Source: Winogradskyella eximia
GTDB taxonomy: Bacteria; Bacteroidota; Bacteroidia; Flavobacteriales; Flavobacteriaceae
Assembly (NCBI RefSeq): GCF_003386165.1
Contig: NZ_QRDV01000003.1
Span: 1 to 64,000 of the forward strand
Direction: 5' to 3'
Length of the DNA: 64,000 nt
The notes below the pieces were generated by a model that was not told the origin of the DNA, searched no databases, and saw only the letters and a list, made by a program, of their open reading frames with translations. The position numbers were made by a program, and so were the translations under genes. This document shows, one piece after another, positions 25,490-37,200 of this stretch. Numbering within the stretch: position 1 is the first letter of the stretch; every line of letters begins with the position of its first letter.

Positions 25490-26383
25490 TTATCTCAAAA
25501 ATTTATCTGCAACATATATAATTTGCAATAATGTGATATAAAATACGCTTGATAGCATGAGTTGTTTTGCCGCTTTTATACTACGAAGTTTAAATAATCT
25601 TAATGCATAAAACAACATTACCATACCAAGTATAAAAACGAGAATAGCACCAACAATAGATAATTTTAAATCTCCAGTGAATCCAAAAACAGGAATTATA
25701 GATGCGATAATTGTCCAAACACTATACATAATAATTTGTACAGCTGTTCCCTTATCTGGTCTACCTGTTGGTAACATATGAAAACCTCCTTTTTTATAAT
25801 CCTCATGTAAAAACCAACCTATAGACCAAAAATGCGGAAATTGCCAAAAAAACTGAATAGCAAATAATGTTCCCGGTTCAATACCAAAACTACCTCTTGC
25901 TGCAACCCAACCTAACATAAATGGTATAGCACCTGGCAATGCACCAACAAAAACGGATAATGACGTTTTGGTTTTTAAAGGAGTATAAACACTGGTATAT
26001 AAAAATATAGATATTGCACCATACATTGCTGTTTTAGGATTAATAATATATAAGGTAATTAATCCTAAAATTGTAAAAGATGTCGCGATTATAAACGCGG
26101 TATTTACCGACATCCTACCTGCAGGAATTGGCCTATTTTTGGTTCTATCCATTAGCGCATCTAAATCGCGCTCAATTATTTGATTGTATGCATTTGATGC
26201 TCCAACCATAAAATAACCTCCAAAGGCTAATAAAAGAAGTGTTGTAAAACTTATGGTTTCTGCACCTAGAAAATAACCAGCAAGTGAGGAAAACACAACA
26301 CTTAGGGATAATCCCATTTTAGTGATTTCCTTAAAATCTGTTACAACAGAAGCTGTTGATACCGATGATTTTGTGCTACTCAA
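25490..26383 (-). CDS. cyoE: Protoheme IX farnesyltransferase (heme O synthase)
   Basis: 297 residues, UbiA family, about eight transmembrane helices. The prenyl-diphosphate-binding Asp motif is in NAYNQIIERDLDALMDRT, followed by KNRPIPAGRMS; the second motif region is DYKKGGFHMLP with RPDKG. The enzyme transfers a farnesyl group to heme B, giving heme O for the oxidase. The frame begins with TTG at 26383, preceded directly by an in-frame TAG. The first ATG inside is at residue 23 and would remove part of the conserved FKEITK lead-in, so TTG is preferred. It heads the subunit III-III-IV group. Confidence 0.93.
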   Translation of the reverse strand: MSSTKSSVSTASVVTDFKEITKMGLSLSVVFSSLAGYFLGAETISFTTLLLLAFGGYFMVGASNAYNQIIERDLDALMDRTKNRPIPAGRMSVNTAFIIATSFTILGLITLYIINPKTAMYGAISIFLYTSVYTPLKTKTSLSVFVGALPGAIPFMLGWVAARGSFGIEPGTLFAIQFFWQFPHFWSIGWFLHEDYKKGGFHMLPTGRPDKGTAVQIIMYSVWTIIASIIPVFGFTGDLKLSIVGAILVFILGMVMLFYALRLFKLRSIKAAKQLMLSSVFYITLLQIIYVADKFLR

Positions 26384-26494
26384 ACTATACTATTTTTGTT
26401 CTTTTAAAAGCGAGTGTAAAGATAGATTGAAAAATGATTCTGACCAACGTTAAACTTTAGTTTTATATTTATTGAACAAGAGTTGCGATAATTT

Positions 26495-26515
26495 AAAAGA
26501 ATACATCATTCTTTT
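26495..26515 (-). terminator. Probable terminator after the RemB-like gene
   Basis: A perfect 8-bp inverted repeat AAAAGAAT (26495-26502) and ATTCTTTT (26508-26515) around a 5-base loop, 23 bases past the stop codon at 26539. The stem is AT-rich and the following T-run is short, so strength is uncertain. Confidence 0.5.
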
Positions 26516-26538
26516 CTAAGGCTAATAAAATCTATTTC

Positions 26539-28647
26539 TTAAAAATCCTTATACCAGTTAAACAAGTCTGTTCTTACACCAAAACTCACCCAAACAGTAT
26601 TAGAATCTGTAGTTGAAGCTGTTACTGTATCTGGATTAAAATCCCTATAAATAATATTGCCAAATATTTTTAGATTGGTCGCTGGATTGATTAAATAACT
26701 AGCTTGTACTTCTGTCATAAAACTATTGGTTTTATTGCCTTGTCCAATTTCTATACCTGTATCTGCATTACGATCATTATAATCTCTATAAATATCACCT
26801 CCATAAGAAAAACTATCCTCATCCGTATTAAAGTCAAAACCTCGTTGTCCAATTATAAATTTAGCATCCGCAGACCATCTTTTGTAATTATAACGACCAA
26901 TTAACACTAATTCTCTAAAATTTGCTCCCCAAAGATGCGCCATTGGTTGATTAAAATGACCATAATTAAGAATTTGAGTATTATGTGAATATGTATAAGG
27001 TCTAACACGATTATATTCTGCTTGAAGCAATAAATTATCAACCTTAAAGGCATTAAAGTATTTTGCTCCTAGTTGAAAGCCAAACTTATTTTTCCAACTT
27101 TTATCTCCCGCTTTTACATCACCTAATGAAAATTCGTCTAATATAAATTGGCCATAAAGGTTCAACTTATTATTCCATTTGTATTTAGAGCTTAATCCTA
27201 AAATTGCATTTCCTGCTCCTTGACCTGTTTCAAATTCTATAGCTCTAAAAAAGATAATTGGATTTAAATAATTAATATCAAAACCTCTTCCGTTTGTATC
27301 TGCCCACATTACAGATTCAAACAAACCAACATTTAAGCGTTTCGAAACATTCCAACTTAAATAATGATTTGCCATATACTTGGTTAAAAAAGCCTTATCA
27401 ACCACTACTTCTGGTCTCACATCCTTTAGCCACATCCATGTACTTGTATACTTTATTTTCCAGAAAGTTGTATTCAACTTTAAAAATGGATAAGGACTAG
27501 CGACATCACTTTGAAACAATGAACGGTAACCATCACCAATAAAATTCTTACCATGACCAAACTGAACGTTTAAGAAATCTGCTGGTGTATAAGACAAATA
27601 AGCTTCTGCTACAGGATAATCATAAGAATTATCTTTAAATCTTTTCGCTATGCCACGACCTGGAATAATCGCTGGATCTGGCCCAAAAGCTTTTAAACTT
27701 TCTGCATAATGATTATAATAATCAGCAAAACGTCCTTGGCTCTCATAAACCGAAGTGGTTAAATTAAAGTGTTTACCTAAACCTGCTTGTATATATATAC
27801 CTCTAGTATTATTATATGTAGAATTAAATTCTGCTTCACTATCTTTTCCTACTTGTAAATCTAAAATAGGATCTACCGTAAACCAATAGTCTTTTCCTTG
27901 TACTTGCACTAAATGCTCATTAAACAATTTTCTACCCAACCAAGTATCACCGTTAATGGCTAAACTCTCTTTTTCAGCTTTAATATCATAATATCTTGCA
28001 ACATCACTATAAACAAATGGTTTTGCCGCTGTATGACTATTAGTACCAATAGCATTCATTTCTGCATCAAAACGCGCATAGTAAGCATGTGTAAATGGTA
28101 CATTTAATTCGCTACTATATTCTAGATTCTCAAAGTTCTTTAATTCCTTATTTACATTATCAAATTCATTTGATAATGTCGCATTAAGACTATCTTTTTC
28201 TGTGAGTTTAACTCCGTCCGTTGCATTATCTGCTTTTCCTATTGGCTCAACTAAAGGTATCGCTATTGTAATACTATACTGAACAAATGTTGGATTTCCA
28301 TTATAGGTTGCTGGTGTTATCTTAGGAAGCAAATCAAAAACACGTTTACTTTCATCTTTTAATGCATCATATATAGCATCTAAATAAATTACTTTGAACT
28401 CACCCTCTTTATTAACCTCAAACAATACTTGAACATCACCTTTGTAAGATTCATCTGTAACAACCTGAGGCACTTCAAAATTCTCGTAGATAAATGTATT
28501 TAACTTAAAATTAAAGCACGATTTTAATTGATCTATAGCTTCTGAATCACATTCATTAAAAACCGGAGGCTTTTCGTACGTTAATGTCGTTTGAGTGTAA
28601 CCAATAGCGGTTGATAATAGAATAGCAAATAGCACTATGCGCTTCAT
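26539..28647 (-). CDS. remB: RemB-like outer-membrane barrel protein with N-terminal TonB-C-like domain
   Basis: 702 residues with a signal peptide (about 1-18, ending GYTQ). Residues about 25-132 read like the TonB C-terminal fold: PPVFNECDSEAIDQLKSCFN, then NFEVPQVV, VQVLFEVNKEGEF and the closing KITPATYNGNPTFVQYSITI. The remaining 550 residues alternate aromatic and polar residues as outer-membrane beta-strands do and end in a phenylalanine (WYKDF). The length and build match proteins called gliding motility protein RemB in Flavobacterium relatives; I assign the name from memory of that family, not from a search. Exact role in gliding is unknown. The gene is a single transcription unit bounded by terminators and sits next to two TonB genes. 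Confidence 0.6.
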   Translation of the reverse strand: MKRIVLFAILLSTAIGYTQTTLTYEKPPVFNECDSEAIDQLKSCFNFKLNTFIYENFEVPQVVTDESYKGDVQVLFEVNKEGEFKVIYLDAIYDALKDESKRVFDLLPKITPATYNGNPTFVQYSITIAIPLVEPIGKADNATDGVKLTEKDSLNATLSNEFDNVNKELKNFENLEYSSELNVPFTHAYYARFDAEMNAIGTNSHTAAKPFVYSDVARYYDIKAEKESLAINGDTWLGRKLFNEHLVQVQGKDYWFTVDPILDLQVGKDSEAEFNSTYNNTRGIYIQAGLGKHFNLTTSVYESQGRFADYYNHYAESLKAFGPDPAIIPGRGIAKRFKDNSYDYPVAEAYLSYTPADFLNVQFGHGKNFIGDGYRSLFQSDVASPYPFLKLNTTFWKIKYTSTWMWLKDVRPEVVVDKAFLTKYMANHYLSWNVSKRLNVGLFESVMWADTNGRGFDINYLNPIIFFRAIEFETGQGAGNAILGLSSKYKWNNKLNLYGQFILDEFSLGDVKAGDKSWKNKFGFQLGAKYFNAFKVDNLLLQAEYNRVRPYTYSHNTQILNYGHFNQPMAHLWGANFRELVLIGRYNYKRWSADAKFIIGQRGFDFNTDEDSFSYGGDIYRDYNDRNADTGIEIGQGNKTNSFMTEVQASYLINPATNLKIFGNIIYRDFNPDTVTASTTDSNTVWVSFGVRTDLFNWYKDF

Positions 28648-28720
28648 ATAAGACTAATTTTTAATGCACGAAAGATACTTAATTTTTTTAGTAACCTTAA
28701 ATTGAAATTACACAATAAAA

Positions 28721-28745
28721 AACCGTTATTTTAAAAATAACGGTT
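28721..28745 (-). terminator. Rho-independent terminator after TonB 1
   Basis: A near-continuous 12-bp inverted repeat (AACCGTTATTTT at 28721-28732, AAAATAACGGTT at 28734-28745) followed on the minus strand by TTTTTTATT. It separates the TonB gene from the RemB-like gene. Confidence 0.85.
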
Positions 28746-28771
28746 CTTGATAATAATTTTGAAGATGTGAT

Positions 28772-29569
28772 TTAATTTCTAGCATCAAATACAATTGGCA
28801 ATGTATAAACAACACCTACAGGAACTAAACGTTGCAAACCAGGTTCCATTTTAGGAATTTGATTAATAACACGGTTTGCTTCCTTCTCTAATGCTTGATG
28901 AGGACCTCTAATTTTAACATCTGTAACATTGCCATTTTTATCAATGGTAAACTGAGTATGAATTCTTTGCTTTCCAGAAATACCATAATCGGCACCAATA
29001 TCTGTATTGAATTTTTTGCCAATCAATTTTATGATTTTGTCTGACATGCATTTTTTTCGTTCATCATTGGTCTTCTTTTTTTCACAACCAGGATACACAG
29101 GTACTTTTTCTATTCTTGAAAAAGGCACAATAATCGCCTCTACTGGTTCATCTGGACCATCATAAATATCTCCAACATCAGCAACTGGCTTATCTGTAAC
29201 CTTTGGCTCTTCGGGTGTTTTAATAATAATTTCTTTAACTGGTACATCATCTTCAACCTCTATAAACACATCTAGCAAATCTGAAGTTGGTATAGGTTCT
29301 GGATCCGTTGGTTTAATAACCTCAACTTCAAAAGGCTCTACGTAGTCAATAGAAATTGGGTCTACGAGTGCAGTATCTTCAACAAGATTGAGTTTAGTCT
29401 CTTGAAACTGCATTTCAAACAGTGCATAAGTGCCCAATAAACAAAGTATCAACCCTATTTGGAAATAAAGGATTGAGTTTTTTTGTAAATTTGCATCATG
29501 CTTTTGTGATTTCTTTACTTCAACATTGCTCTGACCAGCAATACCGAAGTCATTTTTAGAATTTTTCAT
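28772..29569 (-). CDS. TonB family protein 1
   Basis: 265 residues. A cytoplasmic lead is followed by one transmembrane helix (about 32-50, SILYFQIGLILCLLGTYALF). An acidic proline-containing periplasmic spacer covers about 65-145 and the TonB C-terminal domain about 160-265. The C-domain contains PVYPGCEKKK, FTIDKNGNVTDVKIRGPH and PVGVVYTLPIVF. TonB proteins pass the proton-motive force to outer-membrane receptors. The paralogue directly upstream shares the layout. No exbB/exbD genes are in the window. One client candidate is the TonB-dependent receptor at 48313, but linkage is only inferred. Confidence 0.85.
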   Translation of the reverse strand: MKNSKNDFGIAGQSNVEVKKSQKHDANLQKNSILYFQIGLILCLLGTYALFEMQFQETKLNLVEDTALVDPISIDYVEPFEVEVIKPTDPEPIPTSDLLDVFIEVEDDVPVKEIIIKTPEEPKVTDKPVADVGDIYDGPDEPVEAIIVPFSRIEKVPVYPGCEKKKTNDERKKCMSDKIIKLIGKKFNTDIGADYGISGKQRIHTQFTIDKNGNVTDVKIRGPHQALEKEANRVINQIPKMEPGLQRLVPVGVVYTLPIVFDARN

Positions 29570-29626
29570 AATACTATTATTTAAATGTTAATATTATGTC
29601 AAAGTCACAATAAGCATACCAAAACG

Positions 29627-29658
29627 AAAATCCCGCTCAATAATTTGAACGGGATTTT
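29627..29658 (-). terminator. Rho-independent terminator between the two TonB genes
   Basis: AAAATCCCG (29627-29635) pairs with CGGGATTTT (29650-29658); after one mismatch the inner TCAA/TTGA also pairs. A T-rich run follows on both strands. It lies 28 bases past the TonB 2 stop codon, so the two TonB genes are separate units. Confidence 0.82.
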
Positions 29659-29685
29659 TATATATAAGAAAATTTTATCTAATTC

Positions 29686-30414
29686 TTAATCTTGTACTTG
29701 GAATACAATTGGAATAGAGAATGGCATAACCACTGGCTTACCTCTTTGTTTTCCTGGTTTCATTTTAGGCAATAAACCAATTACTCTTTTTGCTTCTTTC
29801 TCTAATCCTGGATGTGGACCACGAGCTCCAATGCTAGTAATGTTACCTGATTTATCTACTTTAAATTGAACGAAGATTCTTTTTTTACCTGGAGGTAATC
29901 CTAAATCACCTGCTAAATCTGTATTAAACTTTTTACCGATAAATTTATTTACCTTCTCGTTCATACAATCTTTCTTGGCAGCATTTCCTTTTTCTTTTTC
30001 ACAACCTGGAAAAACAGCCACATTCTCAATCACAGAGAAAGGTACTTCTATATCTTCTTCTACCTCTTCTACCTCAACTTCTTCAACTTCAACAATTTCA
30101 GTTTCCATTTCTGTTTCTGTAGATTCAATAACGGTCTCTTCTACTTCTACTTCATCTTCTACAACTTCGATAATTTCTGGAGCAGAAGGTGGTGGTGGAG
30201 GTGGAGGTGGTGGAGTAACAATTTGTTCAGTAATTGGCACTTCTTCATCTAACTCATCATCTAAGTTAAGTGAGTCTGCGATAATATCTGCAGGATCATA
30301 AGTCTTATAATTGATAGCCATATAAGTAATGCCTAACATTAAGGCAAGACCAACAGCAAAGTATAATGAGCTGTTACGACTAACGTCCGATTTCGGATTC
30401 TTTTTAGGTTCCAT
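29686..30414 (-). CDS. TonB family protein 2 with polyproline and Glu/Val-rich spacer
   Basis: 242 residues. The transmembrane helix is at about 15-33, followed by TPPPPPPPPPSAPEII (nine prolines) at about 68-82. A block of alternating Val and Glu spans about 85-120, and the TonB C-terminal domain covers about 135-242 (PGCEKEKGNAAKKDC, RIFVQFKVDKSGNITSIGA, KPVVMPFSIPIVF). The polyproline and Val/Glu stretches form the stiff periplasm-spanning rod. The C-domain is clearly paralogous to TonB 1, with the same PGCEK and GKKFNTD signatures. Confidence 0.87.
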   Translation of the reverse strand: MEPKKNPKSDVSRNSSLYFAVGLALMLGITYMAINYKTYDPADIIADSLNLDDELDEEVPITEQIVTPPPPPPPPPSAPEIIEVVEDEVEVEETVIESTETEMETEIVEVEEVEVEEVEEDIEVPFSVIENVAVFPGCEKEKGNAAKKDCMNEKVNKFIGKKFNTDLAGDLGLPPGKKRIFVQFKVDKSGNITSIGARGPHPGLEKEAKRVIGLLPKMKPGKQRGKPVVMPFSIPIVFQVQD

Positions 30415-30479
30415 AAATTTTTTTTTATTATAACATCGCTAATTTAACTAAATAATAGTAAAAAAAACAAGGCTTTAAG

Positions 30480-30842
30480 TTAATTTAATTTATCTACATT
30501 TATTTTAGTTGCAAATAATGTACCAAAAATTGCTCCTATACTGTTGGCTATCATATCATAAGTATCATAGGTTCTATTAGAACTAACCAAATACTGTAAC
30601 AACTCTAAAATAAAACCAAGAAAAGCAGCTGCAAGAAAAATTAATACTGGAGTATACTTTGTATTAAAGGGCTTAAAGTAAAATACCCATAATAGGGCTA
30701 AACCAAAATAAGCCACAATATGATATATTTTATCATCGAATGATGACCCTAAACTAGGCACACCATTTAAACTGATTAAACTCGCAACAACTAAGGCTAA
30801 TGTATAAGCTACCGCTATTAGCAATAGAATTTTTTTAACCAC
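30480..30842 (-). CDS. VanZ family membrane protein
   Basis: 120 residues with four short transmembrane helices. It has VanZ-family signatures: [19 protein letters not shown] (the Asp-Lys-His segment at the start of helix 2), [11 protein letters not shown] and [10 protein letters not shown]. It starts with GTG at 30842, inside the end of gcvH (8-base overlap), so translation is probably coupled. VanZ of Tn1546 gives low-level teicoplanin resistance, but the role of chromosomal members is unknown and resistance should not be inferred. Confidence 0.85.
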   Translation of the reverse strand: MVKKILLLIAVAYTLALVVASLISLNGVPSLGSSFDDKIYHIVAYFGLALLWVFYFKPFNTKYTPVLIFLAAAFLGFILELLQYLVSSNRTYDTYDMIANSIGAIFGTLFATKINVDKLN

Positions 30843-31215
30843 TAATTAGTGCTTTATAATCGTCTGCAGATAATAACTTATCTATTTGCGAAGCATCAGA
30901 GAATTTTAATTTAATCATCCAACCATCTCCGTATGGATCTGAATTTACTTTTTCTGGCTCATCTTCTAAACCTTCATTAAATTCAATAATTTCTCCCGAT
31001 AATGGTAAAAATAAATCTGAAACTGTTTTAACTGCTTCTACAGTACCAAAAACTTCTTCCATATCTAAAGTTTCATCTAAGGTATCTACTTCTACGTAAA
31101 CAATATCTCCAAGTTCGCTTTGAGCGAAATCTGTAATACCGATGGTAGCAATATCTCCTTCAATCTTAATCCATTCGTGATCTTTAGTGTACTTTAATTC
31201 TGATGGTGTATTCAT
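30835..31215 (-). CDS. gcvH: Glycine cleavage system H protein
   Basis: 126 residues, the normal length. The lipoylated lysine is Lys63 in [16 protein letters not shown], and the fold signatures [13 protein letters not shown] and [17 protein letters not shown] are intact. It shuttles the aminomethyl group between the P, T and L proteins during glycine breakdown. The gene follows sprA by 60 bases. The neighbourhood ruvA-sprA-gcvH is a recurring one in Bacteroidota as I recall it. Confidence 0.95.
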   Translation of the reverse strand: MNTPSELKYTKDHEWIKIEGDIATIGITDFAQSELGDIVYVEVDTLDETLDMEEVFGTVEAVKTVSDLFLPLSGEIIEFNEGLEDEPEKVNSDPYGDGWMIKLKFSDASQIDKLLSADDYKALISG

Positions 31216-31275
31216 CTTTAACGTGATATATTATTAATAACGCAAATGTAATTTTTTAATAGTTTCAATTCAAAC

Positions 31276-34200
31276 TTAATTCCCAAAATTATAACGCAAT
31301 GTTATTCCAGACCTAATAGAGGTTTGTGGGAATGAGGTTGAAATTGCAAAATCTGAAAATGTATAATCAAAATAGAAAATACCAGTTAGGTTTTTACTAA
31401 AAGCATAATCTGCAGTATACTTTACTCCCCAAATGGTCTGACCTGCGGTTATTTGATTGTTTTCTAGATCTAAATATCTAATAATAGTTTTATTATCTCT
31501 CACAGAAACATCTGCTCGCATGTTTAAATCACTAACAATAATTTGTTTTGGTCCTGCAAGTTGTGAACGAATTCTTAAATCCTTAAAACGATAACCCAAA
31601 CCAAGTGTATATTCTTTTCCTTGAATTTCAGTCATTAAATTATTATCAAAACTTAAGGATAAGGTTCTATCCGTTTTAATTTCTGCTAAGACTTTTATTG
31701 AATTTTTCATTTCAAAGTCTAATCTAATTAAAGGACTAAATTGCTCTTCTAAATTAATATTACTGAATAGCGTTTTGTTTTTTAAATTTCCATTTAAATC
31801 TTGATTTTCAGTATTTACTGAACCTATACCTGTGCTTGAATCAACAACCAAATTATCAATCGAATTATCATAATCTAAATTAGTTCTAAACTGATTTATG
31901 GTATAATTAGATCTATAACCATGCTGAACAGAAAAACGTCTAAAGGTTTTCTTAAACCATGGAATTTTCATTAAGCCTGTATATTTTAATGTCCAATTCG
32001 GAATTGGAATATCTCGGAATGCACCAGTACTTACTTTTTCTGGATCTGAACCATGATAAGCTGATAAAAATGCTGGTAATAATACGCGTTGACTATTTTT
32101 CCCAAAACCTTCTGGGTAACCATCTTCATCTGTATTATATGTTGAATTTCCATAAAACTCTCTAGCTAAACGATTAGCAATTACCAATCTATTGGCTCTA
32201 AAATCATCAAAAGCAGCAGATTGATTTTCATCACTTTTACTAAAAGCAGTTTTAATGATTGCTGTAGAGATACTAAAGTTTCCAAAGGAATTTGGTGTAT
32301 ATGCCTGGTATTCATTTATTCCATCTCCATTACCATATCCTACATCATTGCCATCTGCATCTAAATAATCTCCTGCTCTAAAGTTTTCGGTATAATTATC
32401 AGCATAAGTTCTGTTACCCGTAAAATCTATTTTTAAGTCGCGCATTGGCTCAACGTTAATGGCATAATTTAAAGATGTATTTCTTACTTCCGTATACTGC
32501 TCATTAAAATCTGGAAAATCTGTTAACCAATTGTTTCTCGCTGCCAACCCTCTAATATCACCTTGTGCACCAAAAGTATAGCCAACTGTTGGCTTTAATG
32601 TTCCAATAAAACCAGGTGTTGGTAGATAACCTGGAAGAAAAGTTCCATTGTTTTCAGTATAATTTAACTGCACACGTTTTACCATGGTCACAATATCTAT
32701 TACAGTATTATAAGCCTTTTTACCAGCACTTAACCTGTTTGGATCTTTAGCTTTTTCTTTATCTTCAATTGACTGATCTGGTGTTGCAGAACGTCTTGAT
32801 GCTGCTGCACTTCTACCCCTTCCTCTTGTATTTTGTTTACCTTTTTTAACTAAACCTAGAGTTTTATATAGAGTCTCCATGTTTAGCGTAGAATTAATAC
32901 TATGTGTATTAGAATTTTGAATAGAATTCCCTAAGTTATATGTCTGTAATACATCTGGTGTTGTTGGATCGTCATCTAAATCAACTTCAATCTCAAGTCC
33001 TTCATTTAAATCAGAACCTTTTTGCCATTGAAATGTTCCATTATAAGAATATGTAGCTTTTAAGAAACTTAATGCTGGGATTTTATATAAAGGCAATTCA
33101 TAATTTACTTGAAGCTGTTGTGTTTGAAAATTTGGATCTCCTAAATCAAAAAAGCCATCCCAAACATTCAGGTCTGGATCTTGAAGTCCGCTAATGCGAT
33201 CATCAATAAAATAATTACGAACAATATTAGTATTGGCTGCCGTAAAGTTTAAACTTAAGGCATCTGTAATATTATAATTTATGGCATACTGAAAATCAAA
33301 AGTATAATTTCTTCTAAATAATTCTTCAATACCAATATTACTACCGCCTAATTCTACTTCTCTGAATTTCTGTTTACTAAACTGTCTGTTTATGTCTGAA
33401 TTAATCGAAAAACTAGATGGTAATAAATTAAGGTTAAAATCTTTTAAAATTTTCCAATGTTTACCTGTAAAAAGAGAATCGTTCTTTTTAAAAGGTTCAA
33501 TTTTTAAAGGTTCAAAAGCGTAATTATAATTAGCACCTGCCCTAACCGTTTGATCTAAGGCGTTTTCAATTTCGAAATCACGATGTTCTACCTTATTATA
33601 AGAATAGTTTAATGTTAAGTTTTCTACATCGTAAAAATGCTTTTTAGAATCGCTTGCTTTTTGTTTCCTAACTCCAATAAAATTAATGCTTTGACGCTTA
33701 GTGTAATCCTCAGATTGTTCTCTTATTCTATCTTCTTCTTCACTTGAGCTGGCCGCATCTATTCGAGACTCTAAAGTAAGATCATTATAAAACTGATCGA
33801 ATTTTGGTGTTACCAACTCTTCACTTTGTGCATAATTAAACGGAATCTGAACTCCCCATCTTTTTGGTAATAATTGTCCTAACTGTACATTAGTAACGAC
33901 ATCATATTGTTTTACGTCTTCTAAACTACGTTCGTTTGGTCCTTGTTCTATACCTCCAAAACCAATAGTACTTCGTCTTCCTGTAGCACTAATATCTGCA
34001 AAATCGGCAATTCTAGTGTCCACACTGGCTACTGCTGCCCAACCTCCTTCATTTTCCATGTCTGACATTCGCAACTCGTTAAACCAAACTTCACCACAAA
34101 CGTTTTCTTGAGTTACTGCAAGATTACTATTTTTAACACCAATCATTAACACTCTAATATCTCCAAAGTTTGGATTACCTTTTATAGCAATACGTTGTTG

Positions 34201-37200
34201 TTTAGCGCTTGTTTCAATATCATTGTAAGGTATTTCTTGTGGATTTGTAAACCCAGTTTCATTAAGTTCTCCATCCAACACATTATAAAATGTAGGATTT
34301 TCATCACTTAAAGTTCCAGCAGAAATACCAAGTGCTTTAATTTTTTGTAAAAACTCTAAAGGTATATCTATCTCATTTTCATCTGGCCATACTTGTTCTG
34401 GAGAAGCAGTAGATCCTGTATTAGCTGAAACTAATAATGGTACTTCAATTTGATAATAATTCTGAGTAAAATCATTACCCATTCTTATAAATCCAACCAT
34501 TTCTCCATTATCTAGTTGAGCTCCATCTTGAGGTTCAGCATGTATAAACATGCGTAGTTTCTTGTACTGACGCATATCTACATTAATATTTTTATACACA
34601 CCACGCGAATCTGTTGGTTCTAACTCACATGCTTGTAACACTAAAGATTGTTCGTTCTGTCTTATAATACTATTATTATTATTAAGTTCCTCTTGAGCAA
34701 CTCCTGGTGGAATTTCATAACCGGCATTATCTTGCACACTAACAACACCTACATTAAATTCTGCATTTGGACTATCATTAGTTGTATCATTATCTAAATC
34801 TAAGGTGTAACGTCTCCAATCACTACGAACTAAATCTAACGTTGCAAAACGCAATACTGTTTTTTCTGTAAAATCCGATACATATAAACGAGCAAAACGA
34901 ACTGAACGTATATCTGAAATACCACCTACACGTTGTGTTTCTTCGTTTATCGGAATTCTAAATTGATACCATGTTACATCCCTCTGAGTACCATTTGGTA
35001 ATGTTACCGATCTTGGTTGTACATCATTAATTATTGGATTGTTAATGTTAAGCACATTTGGTCTTATATCTATTTCATACTCAAAATAACTATCAATTGT
35101 ATTCATTGTGTTATCTCTATTGAGATCCTCTACATCTGGTTGTGTTGTAGAACCTCTATTGGTATCAGAGAACGTATCTGGTGTGTTACCTTGTAATCCA
35201 TTATACTTTTTGTAGCGCTCAAAAATATCACCATCCGTATTTAAATAATAGCTATAGTTATCATTTGCTGGATCTTCACCAAAATTATTAGAACCAAAAA
35301 GAGTCGTTAACATTTGTGCTTCGTCTGCATCATCATAACCATCTAACCCAACATCTTGATTGGTTCTTTCATCACCCGTTGTTGCAAACGTATAGATTAA
35401 AGATTGGCTTTGCGGAACTATATAAGGATTTGATAATGTTGAAGGAGCTAGCTGAATTGTTGATATATCTCCATCGTCTGGCAAACCATTTTCATATTGC
35501 TTTTTTCCATCTTTTAATACATCTTCAGATATGTTACCTAGATTAATAAATAATTTACCACCTGTACTACTTGGATTATCTAAAAACGGATCTTGAACCC
35601 AAAATTCTATGTATTCTACATTCGCTTGTTCAAAATCGGTAGATGTAATCTGTCTTGTAATACCTGCCCAACTTGAATTAGGATCTAAAGGATTTCCATT
35701 AGCAGCTGCTGGATCAAAATTATAAGGACCACGTTCTGTAGGGTAATAAGTTAAATCTAAGGTATTTATAACTGTTGTTTGTCCTTGTACAATATCTTGA
35801 TCAAAAATTTCATTAATAAAAATACGACGTGTATATAAATCTGAAATATCATCGTCACTAATACCACTTGGGCTTTGGCTACTATAAAAAATAGGATCAA
35901 TAGTGTACCAGTTTAAAAGTGCTCTATCAAAACCATTTTGAATTCCCGGACTATCTTCATCATCAAAGCCTACATAAACCTCACCTCTATCTACAGGACG
36001 ACTAGATAACGACCAAGATAATGGACTTAATAAATCAATGGCTCCTTGGGTACCTTCAAAATCGTCAATATAGGCTGTTGCTTCACCATTAAAATCTGCA
36101 CCTTTTGAAGATCCAGGAAATAAATAAGCAAATTCACCTCTTAAAGATAAATTTGAAGGGACATCTGTATCTATATTTGGTAGTTTGTTTACCATTCTTG
36201 TTAAAAATGGAACTTCCGTTGAGTAATTTCCATTGAAACCGAAAATAGTATTATTAATAGGTTCAGAGTTATAATTCGCCTTCTGAGTAATAGGCCTCTC
36301 ATTAAGGTTTAATAAGGTTGTACCAATTACAAAATTCTCATTAAATTGATGCTCTACATTAATCCCAGCAAAACGCTTAGTTTGTTGACCAAAAACAGCG
36401 TTATTTTCTACAGAAACATTAATTGGAGTATTTGACGCTTTTAATGCTTCGTCTAAAATCTCTACGCGTCCCAATTGATAATTAACCGTATAATCTACAC
36501 CCTCCACAAGTGTACGTCCACCTGCAGTAACCACAACTGAACCTCTTGGCACATTAAAAGCACCTATAGGAATACCACTATCTCCTCCACTACTTTTAAA
36601 ACGCCCTTTTATTTGGAATTTATTTTTTTCAGCCTCATCTAATGCTGCTGTTTTAGTCGATTTATAAAGTATATCGTAAACGTATTTCTTTTGATTTTCG
36701 TTAAATCCAATTTGAGTATCAGCAATATCCTCATAATCCTGATCGTTATTACTTGGGTTATTATCATTATCTAAAACATCGAATAAATAACGTCCAAAAG
36801 GTTCTACTTTGGTAAAAATTATCTTACCATTTTGTGATAATACTGTTTGACCTTCAACATAATCAAAGAAACCATCACCACGTTCTTGTGGATCATTATT
36901 AAAATTTAAGCGATCTAAATGAAACAACCGAATAAGCGGAGTACCTTGAATTAAATCTCCCTCCTCTGTAGTAGGTGTTATAAGATCACCATTAACATCT
37001 ACACCAAAACCAGCAGCCTCGTTAACTGGTGTTATATAGTTTAAAGAAGAAGATTCAGTATAAAATATATTAAGTTTAAAATCTTCTGCGCTAAGTTGAA
37101 ACGCTCCAGTATCGTAGATATTTTTCATCATTAAACCCCAAATTGGCTGACTTACATCGGTAACTGTACTTTTCAGCATTTTTAAGATTAAACTTTGATT

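Noticed and set aside
29975-30301. Plus-strand open frame of about 108 codons with Ser/Thr repeats
   Set aside because: It is antisense to the Glu/Val-rich spacer of TonB 2; the repeated codons keep the opposite strand open. No start signal or homology.
30480-30842. Glycopeptide resistance gene
   Set aside because: VanZ-family proteins are common on chromosomes of susceptible bacteria, and no other van genes are present.
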